Source: Paenibacillus sp. EZ-K15 (GTDB lineage: Bacteria > Bacillota > Bacilli > Paenibacillales > Paenibacillaceae). Taken from it: 64,000 nt of DNA. Positions 16,265 to 24,806 of this stretch are shown piece by piece (positions within the stretch are counted from its first letter, which is position 1; each line of letters opens with the position of its first letter). Where the stretch lies: assembly GCF_002573715.1 (NCBI RefSeq), contig NZ_PDHM01000028.1:62001-126000 (forward strand). Direction: 5' to 3'. A program made the translations under genes and the position numbers. Below the pieces are notes generated by a model. That model saw only the letters and a program-made list of their open reading frames with translations. It did not search any database and was not told the DNA's origin.

Positions 16265-17518
16265 TTAAGTTGACAGATGGTCTCCGGACTGGATCCCCAC
16301 CTTATCTTTATCAGGAAGAGGCTGATACGGCCCCGGCATCGGCGGCAGATTCTTGGAATCCCGACCTTTGCGGATATACCGGATACCCAAATAGAAAAGA
16401 CCAACCACAGGCAGTGACAGCATAGCTATAGCAAAGAGCATGCTGGACATTTGGTACGAAGGATCCGTTTCGATCTCGGAAAAGTCCAAAAACATAAACG
16501 ATATAAAGGTAACCAATGAGAACATGATGATCTGGAGCCAGCGCATCCATTTCACCAGGAAAAAGAATAGGATCGCGGAGAGTGCAACAAGCAGAATAGG
16601 GTATAGTCGCTGTTCCGGGTCCGCGTTCCCCAACTCTGCCTGACGCGTCAGCCAAAAACCGATGGCGAACTGAACCGGGAAAATCAGCCAAGCAAGCAAA
16701 CCGGTTCCACGAAAAGCCGATCTTCGCTTTTGCAGCGCCTCTTCGTATTCGAGGAGTTTCATCTCGTATTCCAGCTGATTAAGCTCCTCCTCCGTTAATT
16801 CCCGGTCTTCCTCTTCGTTCTCCTGCACCAGACGGTCCAGGTAAGGCCGGAATTGCCGCTCCATATTGCCATCAAATTCGGCACGCTCTAAATCCTCATC
16901 CTCGCGAAGCAAAGACGCAACCGATTCATCGCCCAGATCTTGAATGATGATGGACGTCAGGTATAAGGGAATGTCCCTTCTGCCGATAACCTCTAGCCAA
17001 CGATTCGCCTCCATCGGATCCGTGAATGGAATGGCGACGGCCCGTTCTGTCTGCCCTTCTCCCGCGACGAGGTACATAATCGGCATTAATTCTGCCAAAG
17101 GCACGGATTCGGTCATTTTGCTTTTCTTATAAGCATAGCTAAATTGAAAGATGTATCGCCCATAGTATATTTCCTTGATGTCACCAATCCTAAGGCTCCC
17201 CTTTAGGGAGTCTTTCGTTTCCGGGTCCCATCTCTCGTACTCAATATGATCTTCGAATAACAAATACTCGTCCAGATGCGTATTGTTCCAGATATGCCCT
17301 TTCAGGCTTCTAGACAGACGAATCATCATGAAGATACCAGCAGGTATGGCAGCCAGACTGATCCAGGTCCAGACATTGGTCCAGAGGTACAGCAACATCA
17401 AGGGACCCAGTGTCAGCCCCAGGCCAAGCAGTATTCCCAGCACGTGCATTTCAAATGTAATCACCCAATAAAAAGGCTGCATTTTGGGCTTTCTCTGCTC
17501 ATGAATCACCAGAGACAT
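16265..17518 (-). CDS. Hypothetical polytopic membrane protein
   Basis: Protein of 417 residues, not recognised. Two N-terminal membrane segments (about 22-70) are followed by a soluble region of about 210 residues that begins with a PH-like, beta-rich stretch (HLDEYLLFEDHIEYERWDP, LRIGDIKEIYYGRYIFQFSY) and includes a very acidic helix (VQENEEEDRELTEEELNQLEYEM). Four more membrane segments lie at about 275-395. The ATG at 17518 follows GGGGGAGT. It is the only gene between two terminator-bounded units; function unknown. Confidence 0.7.
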   Translation of the reverse strand: MSLVIHEQRKPKMQPFYWVITFEMHVLGILLGLGLTLGPLMLLYLWTNVWTWISLAAIPAGIFMMIRLSRSLKGHIWNNTHLDEYLLFEDHIEYERWDPETKDSLKGSLRIGDIKEIYYGRYIFQFSYAYKKSKMTESVPLAELMPIMYLVAGEGQTERAVAIPFTDPMEANRWLEVIGRRDIPLYLTSIIIQDLGDESVASLLREDEDLERAEFDGNMERQFRPYLDRLVQENEEEDRELTEEELNQLEYEMKLLEYEEALQKRRSAFRGTGLLAWLIFPVQFAIGFWLTRQAELGNADPEQRLYPILLVALSAILFFFLVKWMRWLQIIMFSLVTFISFMFLDFSEIETDPSYQMSSMLFAIAMLSLPVVGLFYLGIRYIRKGRDSKNLPPMPGPYQPLPDKDKVGIQSGDHLST

Positions 17519-17720
17519 TCAAGCAACTCCCCCTCATATTCTTCGTTGTTTCCCAGCTCACATGAAATGAAGACATTGTAGATCCTATAGGGAGCAGTTC
17601 GCACGATGTACCAAATAGTATGTTAGGCCAACGGTAGAGCGTGCGCCGTCAGTGCGACAGAAGAGCGGTAATTGTAAGTCTTGCCGAGCGATGAAGCAGC
17701 GTCCTGCGTTCACTCAAAGT
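17519..17720. other. Intergenic stretch, nothing recognised
   Basis: Region upstream of the membrane-protein gene. I see no gene or RNA family and no promoter I trust. It leads into the repeat-rich part at 17721-18128. Confidence 0.5.
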
Positions 17721-17907
17721 CTAACGGACTCAGGAGACCTTATTTCGTAGAAAATGGGGTTATGAGCGAAACAAACGGACAAGAGATCCGTTATTCATCT
17801 GAAAAGACGGTATTTGGGCTGTTTCCAGGCTAAATAACGGCTGTGGTGTCCGTTAGAACGATAAATGGACCTCATAACAGGGTAATAACGTATCTGATGT
17901 CCGTTAG
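17721..17907. repeat. Four interspersed short palindromic repeats (TAACGG...CCGTTA)
   Basis: Units at 17721-17744 (degenerate), 17774-17795, 17834-17858 and 17884-17907 share the form AACGG-N8-10-TCCGTTA, with starts 50-60 nt apart. Each is a weak inverted repeat. Similar small palindromes are scattered in Paenibacillus intergenic DNA, as far as I recall. Confidence 0.6.
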
Positions 17908-17945
17908 CCTCGGCGTTCGGCGGGGTTCTGGCCATCGTCATAGCG

Positions 17946-18008
17946 ATTTCGTTGCATCTGGGTATTATTTCGTTGCACTTAGATACCATTTCGTTGCACC
18001 TCACCTGG
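17946..18008. repeat. Three 21-bp tandem repeats with core ATTTCGTTGCA
   Basis: The core ATTTCGTTGCA occurs at 17946, 17967 and 17988, an exact 21-bp period; the linkers are related (TCTGGGTATT, CTTAGATACC). No open frame with a ribosome-binding site covers it. Confidence 0.8.
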
Positions 18009-18072
18009 ATACCGAAGCCAGGGGCGGACAAGCAGGTCTAACTTGCATGCATATTATGTATAGAAATTAATA

Positions 18073-18128
18073 TACATCCCTACATCCCTACATCCCTACA
18101 TCCCTACATCCCTACATCCCTACATCCT
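18073..18128. repeat. 8-bp microsatellite TACATCCC, seven copies
   Basis: Six perfect copies of TACATCCC and one copy with a changed last base run without interruption. The array is intergenic, downstream of the DUF3243 terminator and about 550 nt upstream of the nearest minus-strand start. Confidence 0.95.
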
Positions 18129-18156
18129 TATAAGTATGTTAATTACTACTCTTGAA

Positions 18157-18200
18157 CCCAAAAATCCTTCCACGGCAAGTTGGCCGGGAAGGATTTTGCC
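18157..18200 (-). terminator. Terminator of the DUF3243 gene
   Basis: On the minus strand AAAATCCTTCC and GGAAGGATTTT form an 11-bp stem ending in TTTTTGGG. It starts at the stop codon of the gene. Confidence 0.88.
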
Positions 18201-18551
18201 TTATGGAGCCGCACGTTTCTGAGCCAGCTTCACAAGCAGATGAGCCAGTTGATGCTGCTCCGCTTGGGTTCCGACCTTCCATAACTCCTGAAGAAGCTTC
18301 TCTTCGGAATTCCGGGGCTCCTCGTTTGCAGCCAGATAGCCAGCTACCTTCTCTGCTGCCTGCGCCAGCTGCTCTTCATTCAACCCAATGCTCTCGGCAA
18401 GCTGAATTCGCTTGTTCAAATAGGATTGGAAGGCATCAAAATCGGCCAGGATCCTCTCCTTCTCCCCATCATCAATCCGGTCCATCGCGTCACTGACCTT
18501 ACTCACATCCAGCTCACCGTTCTTGTTCACTACATGATTATGTTCAGACAT
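18201..18551 (-). CDS. DUF3243 domain-containing protein (YmfJ-like)
   Basis: Small soluble, helical protein of 116 residues. Its C-terminal two-thirds fit DUF3243: FDAFQSYLNKRIQLAESIGLNEEQLAQAAEKV, YLAANEEPRNSEEKLLQELW and EQHQLAHLLVKL. B. subtilis YmfJ (about 85 residues) has the same domain; this one has an extra N-terminal part of about 35 residues. Function unknown. The start is preceded by AAGGAGGCGTTACC, a good ribosome-binding site. It lies about 95 nt downstream of the DEAD-box gene with no clear terminator between, so both may be co-transcribed. Confidence 0.8.
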   Translation of the reverse strand: MSEHNHVVNKNGELDVSKVSDAMDRIDDGEKERILADFDAFQSYLNKRIQLAESIGLNEEQLAQAAEKVAGYLAANEEPRNSEEKLLQELWKVGTQAEQHQLAHLLVKLAQKRAAP

Positions 18552-18646
18552 GGTAACGCCTCCTTGTCATTGACTGGGTAACGCTCTCTACTTAAACGGG
18601 ATCTTCCGGCTTGAAACAGATGCCTTCCAAAAATATCCTATATCTG

Positions 18647-20248
18647 CTAGCGGCTGCGGCCACCGCGCCGTCCACCACTCTGGCCTCTTGCGCCGCGGAC
18701 TTCGGATGATCGTGTACCGCCTTGTCCACCGCGACTGCCTTGATTTCCCCGACCCTCGGTTCTGGACTGTCCACGGCTGCTGCTGCCACGTGTTCCGGCC
18801 TGTGACTGTCCACGGCCTTCGCCTGCACGCCCGCCGTCACGACTGCCGCTGCTGCGACCTCCAGCCGACGATGGTCCGCGTCCCTCGCCTGGACGGACGT
18901 CACGGCTTCCAGCCCGTCCGGAGCCACGCTCATCTCTGCGTGACGATCCGGCTCTTCCTCTACCCTGCTCGCTACCGCGGCTCCGCCCGGAACCCGTACC
19001 GCGATCTGCCCGGCTTCTGCCTTGACCACGTTCTTGATCAGATTCAAGCGAAGAGATGTTTCTTGCTTTTCCCGGTCTGCCCGTATCCCTGCCTGAGCCA
19101 CCGGTGCTTTCCCGAAGGCCTCCAGCACTGGAATCATAGCGCACGCGCTTCAAGCGAAGGGAGATCCCTTCCTCGATGCGCTGTAGATCGTTAAGATCCT
19201 TACCGGCAGCGAACGTGATAGCCATCCCGTTCCCCCCGGCCCGTCCGGTCCGTCCGATACGATGGATGTAACTATCAACATCATGAGGCATATCGTAGTT
19301 ATAGACATGGGTCACGCCCTCGACGTCAAGCCCCCTTGCGGCAACGTCCGTTGCTACCAGCAGCTGCAGTTTGGCATCCCGGAATCGCTTCATCACCGCT
19401 TCCCGTTTCGCCTGTGACAGGTCCCCATGAAGCTCGTCCGATTGATACCCATGGGCCAGCAGCGCCTCATTCAATATAGTTGCTCTGCGCTTCGTCCGGC
19501 AGAAGATAATCGCGAGAAAAGGGTTATGCTCCTCGATCATGGCACGCAGCGCATCCTGCTTGGAGCGGTCCGTACACTCGACCACAACCTGCTGGATCTG
19601 CTCCAGCGGGATCGGGGAAGCCCCCTTAATGACGATATCGACAGGTTCATTCATATAGCTGCCGGCAAGCTGCTTCACGCCGGCAGGCATCGTGGCCGAG
19701 AAGAGCATCGTCTGGCGCCGATACGGAAGCGCATGGATCAGTGTCTCGACCTCATCCAGAAAGCCCATGTGCAGCATCTGGTCGGCTTCGTCCAGCACCA
19801 GCTGCTTCACGCCGCCCAGTTCAAGCGTGCCCCGGCGTAAATGATCCAGCAATCGGCCCGGTGTTCCGATGATCAAATGCCGTCCGCCCTCGAGCTTTCG
19901 GAGCTGTTTCTCCACGTCCTGACCACCATAGACCGCCAGGATTTTGATCCCGTCCGGCTCGCCGGCTGTCAGCTTCTTGGCTTCTTCCGTAATCTGCAAT
20001 GCCAATTCCCGTGTCGGCGCAATAATGAGCGCCTGCGGGTACGCCCGCTTGGGATCGATATGCTGCAGAATCGGCAGCATGAAAGCCAACGTTTTGCCTG
20101 TGCCAGTCTTTGCCCGGGCGATAACGTCCTTTCCTTGCAGCAGCAGCGGGATACTCTCTTGCTGTACCGGAGTCGGCACCGCAATTCCCTGCTCCTTCAG
20201 TTTCCGTACTCTTTGTTCGTCAATGCCCAGCTGTTGAAAGTTCGGCAA
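18647..20248 (-). CDS. DEAD-box RNA helicase with RG-rich C-terminal tail
   Basis: ATP-dependent RNA helicase acting in ribosome assembly, RNA decay or cold adaptation (CshA/CshB type). All motifs are visible: Q motif near residue 25 (PTPVQQ), ARAKTGTGKT, PTRELA, GTPGRLLDHL, DEAD, SAT, then VATDVAARGLDVEGV and HRIGRTGRAG. The core ends near residue 380. The last ~150 residues are a low-complexity tail of Arg, Gly and Ser (RGQGRSR, GRAGSSRRDERGSGR and similar), probably an RNA-binding disordered region. I chose the TTG at 20248, which follows GAGGTGG by 5 nt; an ATG at 20278 adds 10 residues but has no ribosome-binding site. Confidence 0.92.
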   Translation of the reverse strand: MPNFQQLGIDEQRVRKLKEQGIAVPTPVQQESIPLLLQGKDVIARAKTGTGKTLAFMLPILQHIDPKRAYPQALIIAPTRELALQITEEAKKLTAGEPDGIKILAVYGGQDVEKQLRKLEGGRHLIIGTPGRLLDHLRRGTLELGGVKQLVLDEADQMLHMGFLDEVETLIHALPYRRQTMLFSATMPAGVKQLAGSYMNEPVDIVIKGASPIPLEQIQQVVVECTDRSKQDALRAMIEEHNPFLAIIFCRTKRRATILNEALLAHGYQSDELHGDLSQAKREAVMKRFRDAKLQLLVATDVAARGLDVEGVTHVYNYDMPHDVDSYIHRIGRTGRAGGNGMAITFAAGKDLNDLQRIEEGISLRLKRVRYDSSAGGLRESTGGSGRDTGRPGKARNISSLESDQERGQGRSRADRGTGSGRSRGSEQGRGRAGSSRRDERGSGRAGSRDVRPGEGRGPSSAGGRSSGSRDGGRAGEGRGQSQAGTRGSSSRGQSRTEGRGNQGSRGGQGGTRSSEVRGARGQSGGRRGGRSR

Positions 20249-20475
20249 ACGTTCCACCTCATTTAAATTATTTAGCATCTGCTTGCGTTAAATCGATTGG
20301 ATTTAGCAAACAAACATATTTACATATAAGTCCCAACAAAATGCCGATCGAATTCGTTCTAAGAAGACCGGAACATTTTCGTTGTCTTTCTTTTCGACTG
20401 ACAAAAGACCCTGACTTTGGTAATGTCAATGATATAGGAAAATCCAGTTTGCACCAGCGAGGAGGTGTCCCCGAT

Positions 20476-21045
20476 ATGCATACCCTACAGATCATTCTGT
20501 CAGCACTCATCCTGATGGTCCTGTTCGGCCTGATCAATCTGATGATGAATTATATTTCAAGACGCGACGGGGAGCCTATCGTCCCCTTCCGAAAGAAGCT
20601 ATGGCTTATCCCGCTGTTGTCGGCCTTTATCATTATACCGTTAGAACTCTTCGCGATGTTATATGCCCGGTGGTTTCCCATGTCTGATCCATCGGGATCA
20701 GGTGAAATCCTGGCTTACGACGGTCAGGGCGTATGGCTCAGCTTCTCGCTTACCATCCTGATTGGGTTTCTGATCTTCGAAGGTATCCTTCATCCTTTGA
20801 TTATCACCCTGCTAAGGCTGCTGCTTCGCAAGGATACCTCCATCTATATTAAACAGGCGGTTACTGTCGTGACCGACACGGTTCTGCTGTACATAGCGTC
20901 TCTGATCGTGCCCGGCATTCCTGTCGGCGGCTGGTTGCAAGCGCTTCTCATTGCCGTATTCTTTCACCTCATAGAGTGGATCCTCATCGGAGTCCAGACT
21001 TGGGTACAGCAGCGCAAGCGGACAAGAGCGGAGTCTGCCGGTTAG
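20476..21045 (+). CDS. Hypothetical polytopic membrane protein
   Basis: Integral membrane protein of 189 residues with about five hydrophobic segments (residues 2-26, 41-62, 88-112, 130-150 and 155-178) and a basic C-terminus. I do not recognise the family. The ATG at 20476 has a strong GAGGAGG ribosome-binding site 9 nt upstream; the frame reaches back to 20341 but without one. It is divergent from the DEAD-box gene and its stop codon overlaps the stop of the convergent ABC1 kinase gene. Confidence 0.65.
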   Translation: MHTLQIILSALILMVLFGLINLMMNYISRRDGEPIVPFRKKLWLIPLLSAFIIIPLELFAMLYARWFPMSDPSGSGEILAYDGQGVWLSFSLTILIGFLIFEGILHPLIITLLRLLLRKDTSIYIKQAVTVVTDTVLLYIASLIVPGIPVGGWLQALLIAVFFHLIEWILIGVQTWVQQRKRTRAESAG

Positions 21046-22712
21046 AACCTGCCGGATTTGAAAATGGCATACAGCAGCCATGCAACCATGAGTAAGGCTA
21101 CAATGAATCCAACTTCAATCACGGGGAAACTCCACAGCATCATCGGCTCCCGGCTCAGCGATGAACCGATAATCAGACCCACCATGATGATGCTGAAAGC
21201 TAGAAGCACAATGCTGAAGGACAGCCGGTTACTGACCTGATCCAGCTTGCGCATCAAAGTTTTCAGTTCCGGAACACTGATCTCTACCCGCAGCTTCCCC
21301 TTGCTGATCAGAGCCGACAGCTGCCTGGCCTGTCCGGGCAGCTCAAGCAAACTCTCGGCAAGTCCGCTCACCCCATCCAGCACCTTCCTGCCGATCCGGC
21401 GGGTATTATAACGCTTCTTCAATAGCTTTCGACCAAAAGGCTCCGCCATATCGATAATGCTCAGGTTCGGGTCCAGCATCTCGATGACACCTTCCAGCGT
21501 CAGCAATGATTTGCCAAGCAGCGTCAAATCGGGCGGCAGCATAATCCCGTGCCGCTGGGCAACAGCAAATAGATCCGTCAACGCCTTGCCGATCCGCACT
21601 TGTGCGAACGGCACATCATAATACTCTCCCCGCAACCGGTCCATATCCGACCGGAGCGAATCCATATCGCAATCGTCCGGGATCAATCCCATTTTGGAAA
21701 TCGCCCGGATCATCCCTTCCGAATTCCGCCGCATTAAGGCAATAATGAGTCCGGACAGATGGTCCTTCATATCTTCACTGAGGTGACCCACCAGCCCAAA
21801 GTCCAGAAAGACCAGCTTGCCGTCCTCCCTGACAAGTAAATTCCCCGGATGAGGGTCGGCATGAAAAAATCCCTCAATAAAGACCTGCTGCAGCATGCCA
21901 TCGATCAAATGTTCAGCGATCGCCTTCAGATCATGTCCCTTGTCCACGATCTCCTGCCTCCGGCTTAATGTGAGGCCATCGACATACTCCATCATCAGCA
22001 CTTTGGAAGACGTGTACTCCCAATAAATTTGCGGAATGCGGATAAATTCATGCTCCGACATCTGGGAGGCTATCTTCTCTGCGTTTCGGGCTTCATGGCT
22101 GTAATCCAGCTCTGCCATCATCGCTCTGGCAAATTCGTCAACAATCCGGTCCACACGGTACTGCTTCACCCATTCCCAGTGGCGCTCGGCAATCGAGATT
22201 AAATCCCGCAATATCTCCAAGTCACGACCGATCATTCGGGCTACCCCGGGTCGCTGAACCTTGATCGCTACATGCTCTCCGGACTTCAGCTTCCCGGCAT
22301 GGACCTGCCCAATCGAGGCAGCGGCCAGCGGTTTGTCTTCAAACTCACTCAACACCTCATCGATCGGCATACCCCACTCTTGCTCAATCAGCTCCCGTGC
22401 GTTCGCGGAAGAAAAAGGAGGTACCCGCTCCTGCAGCTTCACCAATTCCTGGATAATATGGTCCGGCAGCAGATCCGATCTTGTACTCGCCAACTGTCCA
22501 AGCTTTACGAAGGCGGGGCCAAGATCCTCAAGCACTCGCCGTATGCGTTCCCCGAGCGTAATCGTCTCCGGCTGTTCCCTGGAACTCCAGCGAACAGGCA
22601 GCGACAGAACATGAAACAGTCCCATCTCTTCCACCATATAGCCAAAGCCATGACGCATGAGCGCCATGGCGATTTCCCGGTAACGTCCGGCATGTCGGAT
22701 TCGGACCGCCAT
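21042..22712 (-). CDS. ABC1/UbiB (AarF) family atypical kinase
   Basis: Protein of 556 residues of the ABC1/ADCK/UbiB family. Key features: the KxGQ motif (FVKLGQLASTRSDLLP at about residues 69-84), the Ala-rich loop replacing a P-loop (AAASIGQVHAG), the lysine in VAIKVQRPG, the catalytic HADPHPGN, and the DFG loop (LDFGLVG). Two C-terminal membrane segments lie at about 500-550. Proteobacterial members support ubiquinone synthesis; in menaquinone-using Firmicutes the role is unclear, perhaps quinone or lipid metabolism. It begins directly after the stop of the phasin-like gene (TAGATG), so translation is probably coupled. Confidence 0.92.
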   Translation of the reverse strand: MAVRIRHAGRYREIAMALMRHGFGYMVEEMGLFHVLSLPVRWSSREQPETITLGERIRRVLEDLGPAFVKLGQLASTRSDLLPDHIIQELVKLQERVPPFSSANARELIEQEWGMPIDEVLSEFEDKPLAAASIGQVHAGKLKSGEHVAIKVQRPGVARMIGRDLEILRDLISIAERHWEWVKQYRVDRIVDEFARAMMAELDYSHEARNAEKIASQMSEHEFIRIPQIYWEYTSSKVLMMEYVDGLTLSRRQEIVDKGHDLKAIAEHLIDGMLQQVFIEGFFHADPHPGNLLVREDGKLVFLDFGLVGHLSEDMKDHLSGLIIALMRRNSEGMIRAISKMGLIPDDCDMDSLRSDMDRLRGEYYDVPFAQVRIGKALTDLFAVAQRHGIMLPPDLTLLGKSLLTLEGVIEMLDPNLSIIDMAEPFGRKLLKKRYNTRRIGRKVLDGVSGLAESLLELPGQARQLSALISKGKLRVEISVPELKTLMRKLDQVSNRLSFSIVLLAFSIIMVGLIIGSSLSREPMMLWSFPVIEVGFIVALLMVAWLLYAIFKSGRF

Positions 22713-23030
22713 CTATTCCTGCCGCGATCCTTCCAGTTCTACAACCTTCTTCTCCAGAGAAGCAATGCGCTGTTCCAGGCTGGCGACATCACTCTCTTTG
22801 GGAACATCCAGATCGGACAATACACGCTGCACCTGTTCATAAATATAGGTCTTGATCTGCGACTGCTCCTCTTCGCCGCGTTCGACGAGACGGTTCACAA
22901 GCGCTTTGGACTCCGCAGGAGCAAGCTCCCCACGTTTGACCAGATCATCCACGATTTTCTCAACTTTTTCCTTGCTGACCACGGTAAGGCCCAATCCTAA
23001 CGAGATTGCTTTCTTAAAAAGATCACTCAC
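22713..23030 (-). CDS. Phasin-like coiled-coil protein
   Basis: Small protein of about 105 residues with the pattern of the phasin / PHA-synthesis regulator group: a short hydrophobic-amphipathic start (SDLFKKAISLGLGLTVVSKEKVEKIVDDLVKRGEL), then a heptad-like C-terminus (VASLEQRIASLEKKVVELE). I chose the GTG at 23030, which has GGGAGGG 7 nt upstream; an upstream ATG at 23090 has none. It is encoded immediately before the ABC1 kinase, an arrangement common in Bacillales. It may help anchor or modulate that kinase, but no function is proven. Confidence 0.75.
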   Translation of the reverse strand: MSDLFKKAISLGLGLTVVSKEKVEKIVDDLVKRGELAPAESKALVNRLVERGEEEQSQIKTYIYEQVQRVLSDLDVPKESDVASLEQRIASLEKKVVELEGSRQE

Positions 23031-23226
23031 GGTATATCCCTCCCGGTCGTTGTCTGGTTCCATTATAACCTTTAACGCTGGTAAAAACATCTATCCTTGG
23101 ACTTGCTTTCATAAGTATAGAGAAGCTGCCTTATCAATTTCCCCTGATTTCACGTGAAATATGAGGCAATCCGCAATCGGATAACAAGAAATTGCATTCC
23201 AGCCATGCTTATTATGTAAAATACAA

Positions 23227-23273
23227 TGGAAAAAGCGAACAGGCGGGAAGAAAATGATCCGCCTGTTCGCTTA
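23227..23273 (-). terminator. Terminator of the PepSY/two-component operon
   Basis: A 12-bp perfect stem GCGAACAGGCGG/CCGCCTGTTCGC is followed by TTTTTCC on the minus strand, about 35 nt past the last PepSY gene. Confidence 0.9.
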
Positions 23274-23304
23274 TAGAGGCTATCCCATATAGATAGAGAA
23301 TGAC

Positions 23305-23952
23305 TTAGTCGTCATCCCCATCATGATCGTCGTGATCATCATGATCCCAATCGTGATGATCATGGTCATCATCGTCGTCATCATGGTCGTCGTATTTCTC
23401 ATACTCTGCCTTGATCACTTTACCGCTGACCGCATGGACCTCAACCTCGGATGATCCGTTTGCTGTTTTCACTTCGACGTCATACACCCATCTGCCGTCA
23501 TCTTGGTCCAGATCCACTTCCACAGCCGTCCCGCCCTTAACGTGTTTAACGGCGATAGCGGATGCCTTGCCGGCACCGATCAGATTGCCTGGAAGGTTGT
23601 CACGATCATCATCGTCGTCCCGGTCCACTCTTACACCAAGGGATTTACCGGTATAGGCATCAATCCATACATCCACATCCCGGTTATTCTGCTGGATTTC
23701 TACATCGTAGACCAGCTTGCCCTTTTTCCGGTCTATATCCATGCTCTCCACTTTGCCGCTGGCAGCAGCCAGTGCCAATTGTTCTGCCTTTTCCATTCCG
23801 ATCAGCTGCTGCTGTTGCTTGGCTGCTGCCTGAGTTCCCGCTGCAGTCGTCTGTCCGGATCCTGCCGCCTGTACAGCGTTATAGCCGTATACTCCACTTG
23901 CCGCGATGGCTAAGGACAGTGCGCCTGCCCACCATATTTTCTTCTTCATCAT
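23305..23952 (-). CDS. PepSY-domain exported protein with Asp/His-rich tail
   Basis: Exported protein of about 215 residues. The signal peptide (MMKKKIWWAGALSLAIAASG) is followed by a Gln/Ala-rich linker and two PepSY repeats: about residues 54-110 (MEKAEQLALAAASGKVESMDI...DVWIDAYTGKSLGV) and 120-185 (ASAIAVKHVKGGTAVEVDL...EVEVHAVSGKVIKAEY). The last ~28 residues are almost only Asp and His, a likely metal-binding tail. I chose 23952, with AGGAGG 6 nt upstream; the frame extends to 24063 without support. It is the last gene of an operon with another PepSY protein, a kinase and a regulator, like ykoGHIJ of B. subtilis. Confidence 0.82.
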   Translation of the reverse strand: MMKKKIWWAGALSLAIAASGVYGYNAVQAAGSGQTTAAGTQAAAKQQQQLIGMEKAEQLALAAASGKVESMDIDRKKGKLVYDVEIQQNNRDVDVWIDAYTGKSLGVRVDRDDDDDRDNLPGNLIGAGKASAIAVKHVKGGTAVEVDLDQDDGRWVYDVEVKTANGSSEVEVHAVSGKVIKAEYEKYDDHDDDDDDHDHHDWDHDDHDDHDGDDD

Positions 23953-24080
23953 CTTACGCCTCCTCATGATTCTCTCCTGTTGATCTCTACAAACCCAATA
24001 TACCCTCTCAACATGAGAGCTTTCGGAGAGAAAGATTAGAAAACGATGAGAAAACACGGACAAGACCTCTCATCTATTCA

Positions 24081-24719
24081 TCAATCGTCCTCATCATCCC
24101 AAGTCACCGTCATGATCTTACCGGTAATCGCATGGACTTGAATGGTCGCTTCACGCCCATCTTCCCGCTCGATCTCCACCAGGTAGTAACGACTGCTCTT
24201 GTTCTCGCGATATTCCACGTCTTCCACCGTTCCCGGTACCTTCTCTAAAGAAAGCTTGATCGCATATTCTTTGGTAATCATTGTTGCAGGCGGTTCCGAA
24301 GTGCCGCTTCCATTTCCGTTTCCCCCGCCCGTCGTTCCCCCTGTTGCTTCCTTGTCACCGTGATCCGCTGGCTCGGAAGGAGGAATGTCTGGATCCGGCT
24401 TCGTGGGCTCAACCGGTTCCGTGGGCGGCTGCGAAGCCCTCTCATCCAGCTGCTGGATGGACACGATGTCGCCTTGGCGGGCATCCACCGTCATCTCATA
24501 CGTTCCGGTAGCCGACTGTAGCTCCAATCGATACACCCCGCCATCCAGCGTGGTCTTTCTTATTTCGCCGCCAGGATATTGGGAGAGCACCTCCTCCACC
24601 ACTTCATCCGTTGACATGGCGGAAGTTGAAGGGCTAAAAGGACTCCATACCGCATTCACAATAATCATAACCGCTACCAGCATCACGACACCCAGCAGCA
24701 GACTGACTTTTTTACGCAT
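24081..24719 (-). CDS. PepSY-domain exported or membrane-anchored protein
   Basis: Protein of 212 residues. An N-terminal membrane segment or uncleaved signal (KVSLLLGVVMLVAVMIIVNAV) is followed by a first PepSY-like unit at about residues 36-90 (MSTDEVVEEVLSQYPGGEIRKTTLDGGVYRLEL...MTVDARQGDIVSI). A Pro-rich then Gly/Thr-rich linker (95-145) leads to a second PepSY unit at about 148-208 (ITKEYAIKLSLEKVPGTVEDVEYRENKSSRYYLVEI...IQVHAITGKIMTV). The start at 24719 has GAGGTG upstream. It lies between the kinase and the second PepSY gene, and probably works with the kinase in the envelope. Confidence 0.82.
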   Translation of the reverse strand: MRKKVSLLLGVVMLVAVMIIVNAVWSPFSPSTSAMSTDEVVEEVLSQYPGGEIRKTTLDGGVYRLELQSATGTYEMTVDARQGDIVSIQQLDERASQPPTEPVEPTKPDPDIPPSEPADHGDKEATGGTTGGGNGNGSGTSEPPATMITKEYAIKLSLEKVPGTVEDVEYRENKSSRYYLVEIEREDGREATIQVHAITGKIMTVTWDDEDD

Positions 24720-24806
24720 CGAATCACCTCGGATACAATCTGTCTTTACCATCAGTATAGCGGAGCATGGTTAGAATACGATGAGAAAAGGGAAGTTGGC
24801 AGCCTT

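Noticed and set aside
17946..18128. CRISPR-like array
   Set aside because: The units are short tandem repeats (21 and 8 bp) without unique spacers of regular length, and no cas genes are present.
18592..19137. 181-codon frame on the minus strand
   Set aside because: Alternative frame of the RG-rich tail of the DEAD-box helicase; low-complexity coding DNA keeps several frames open.
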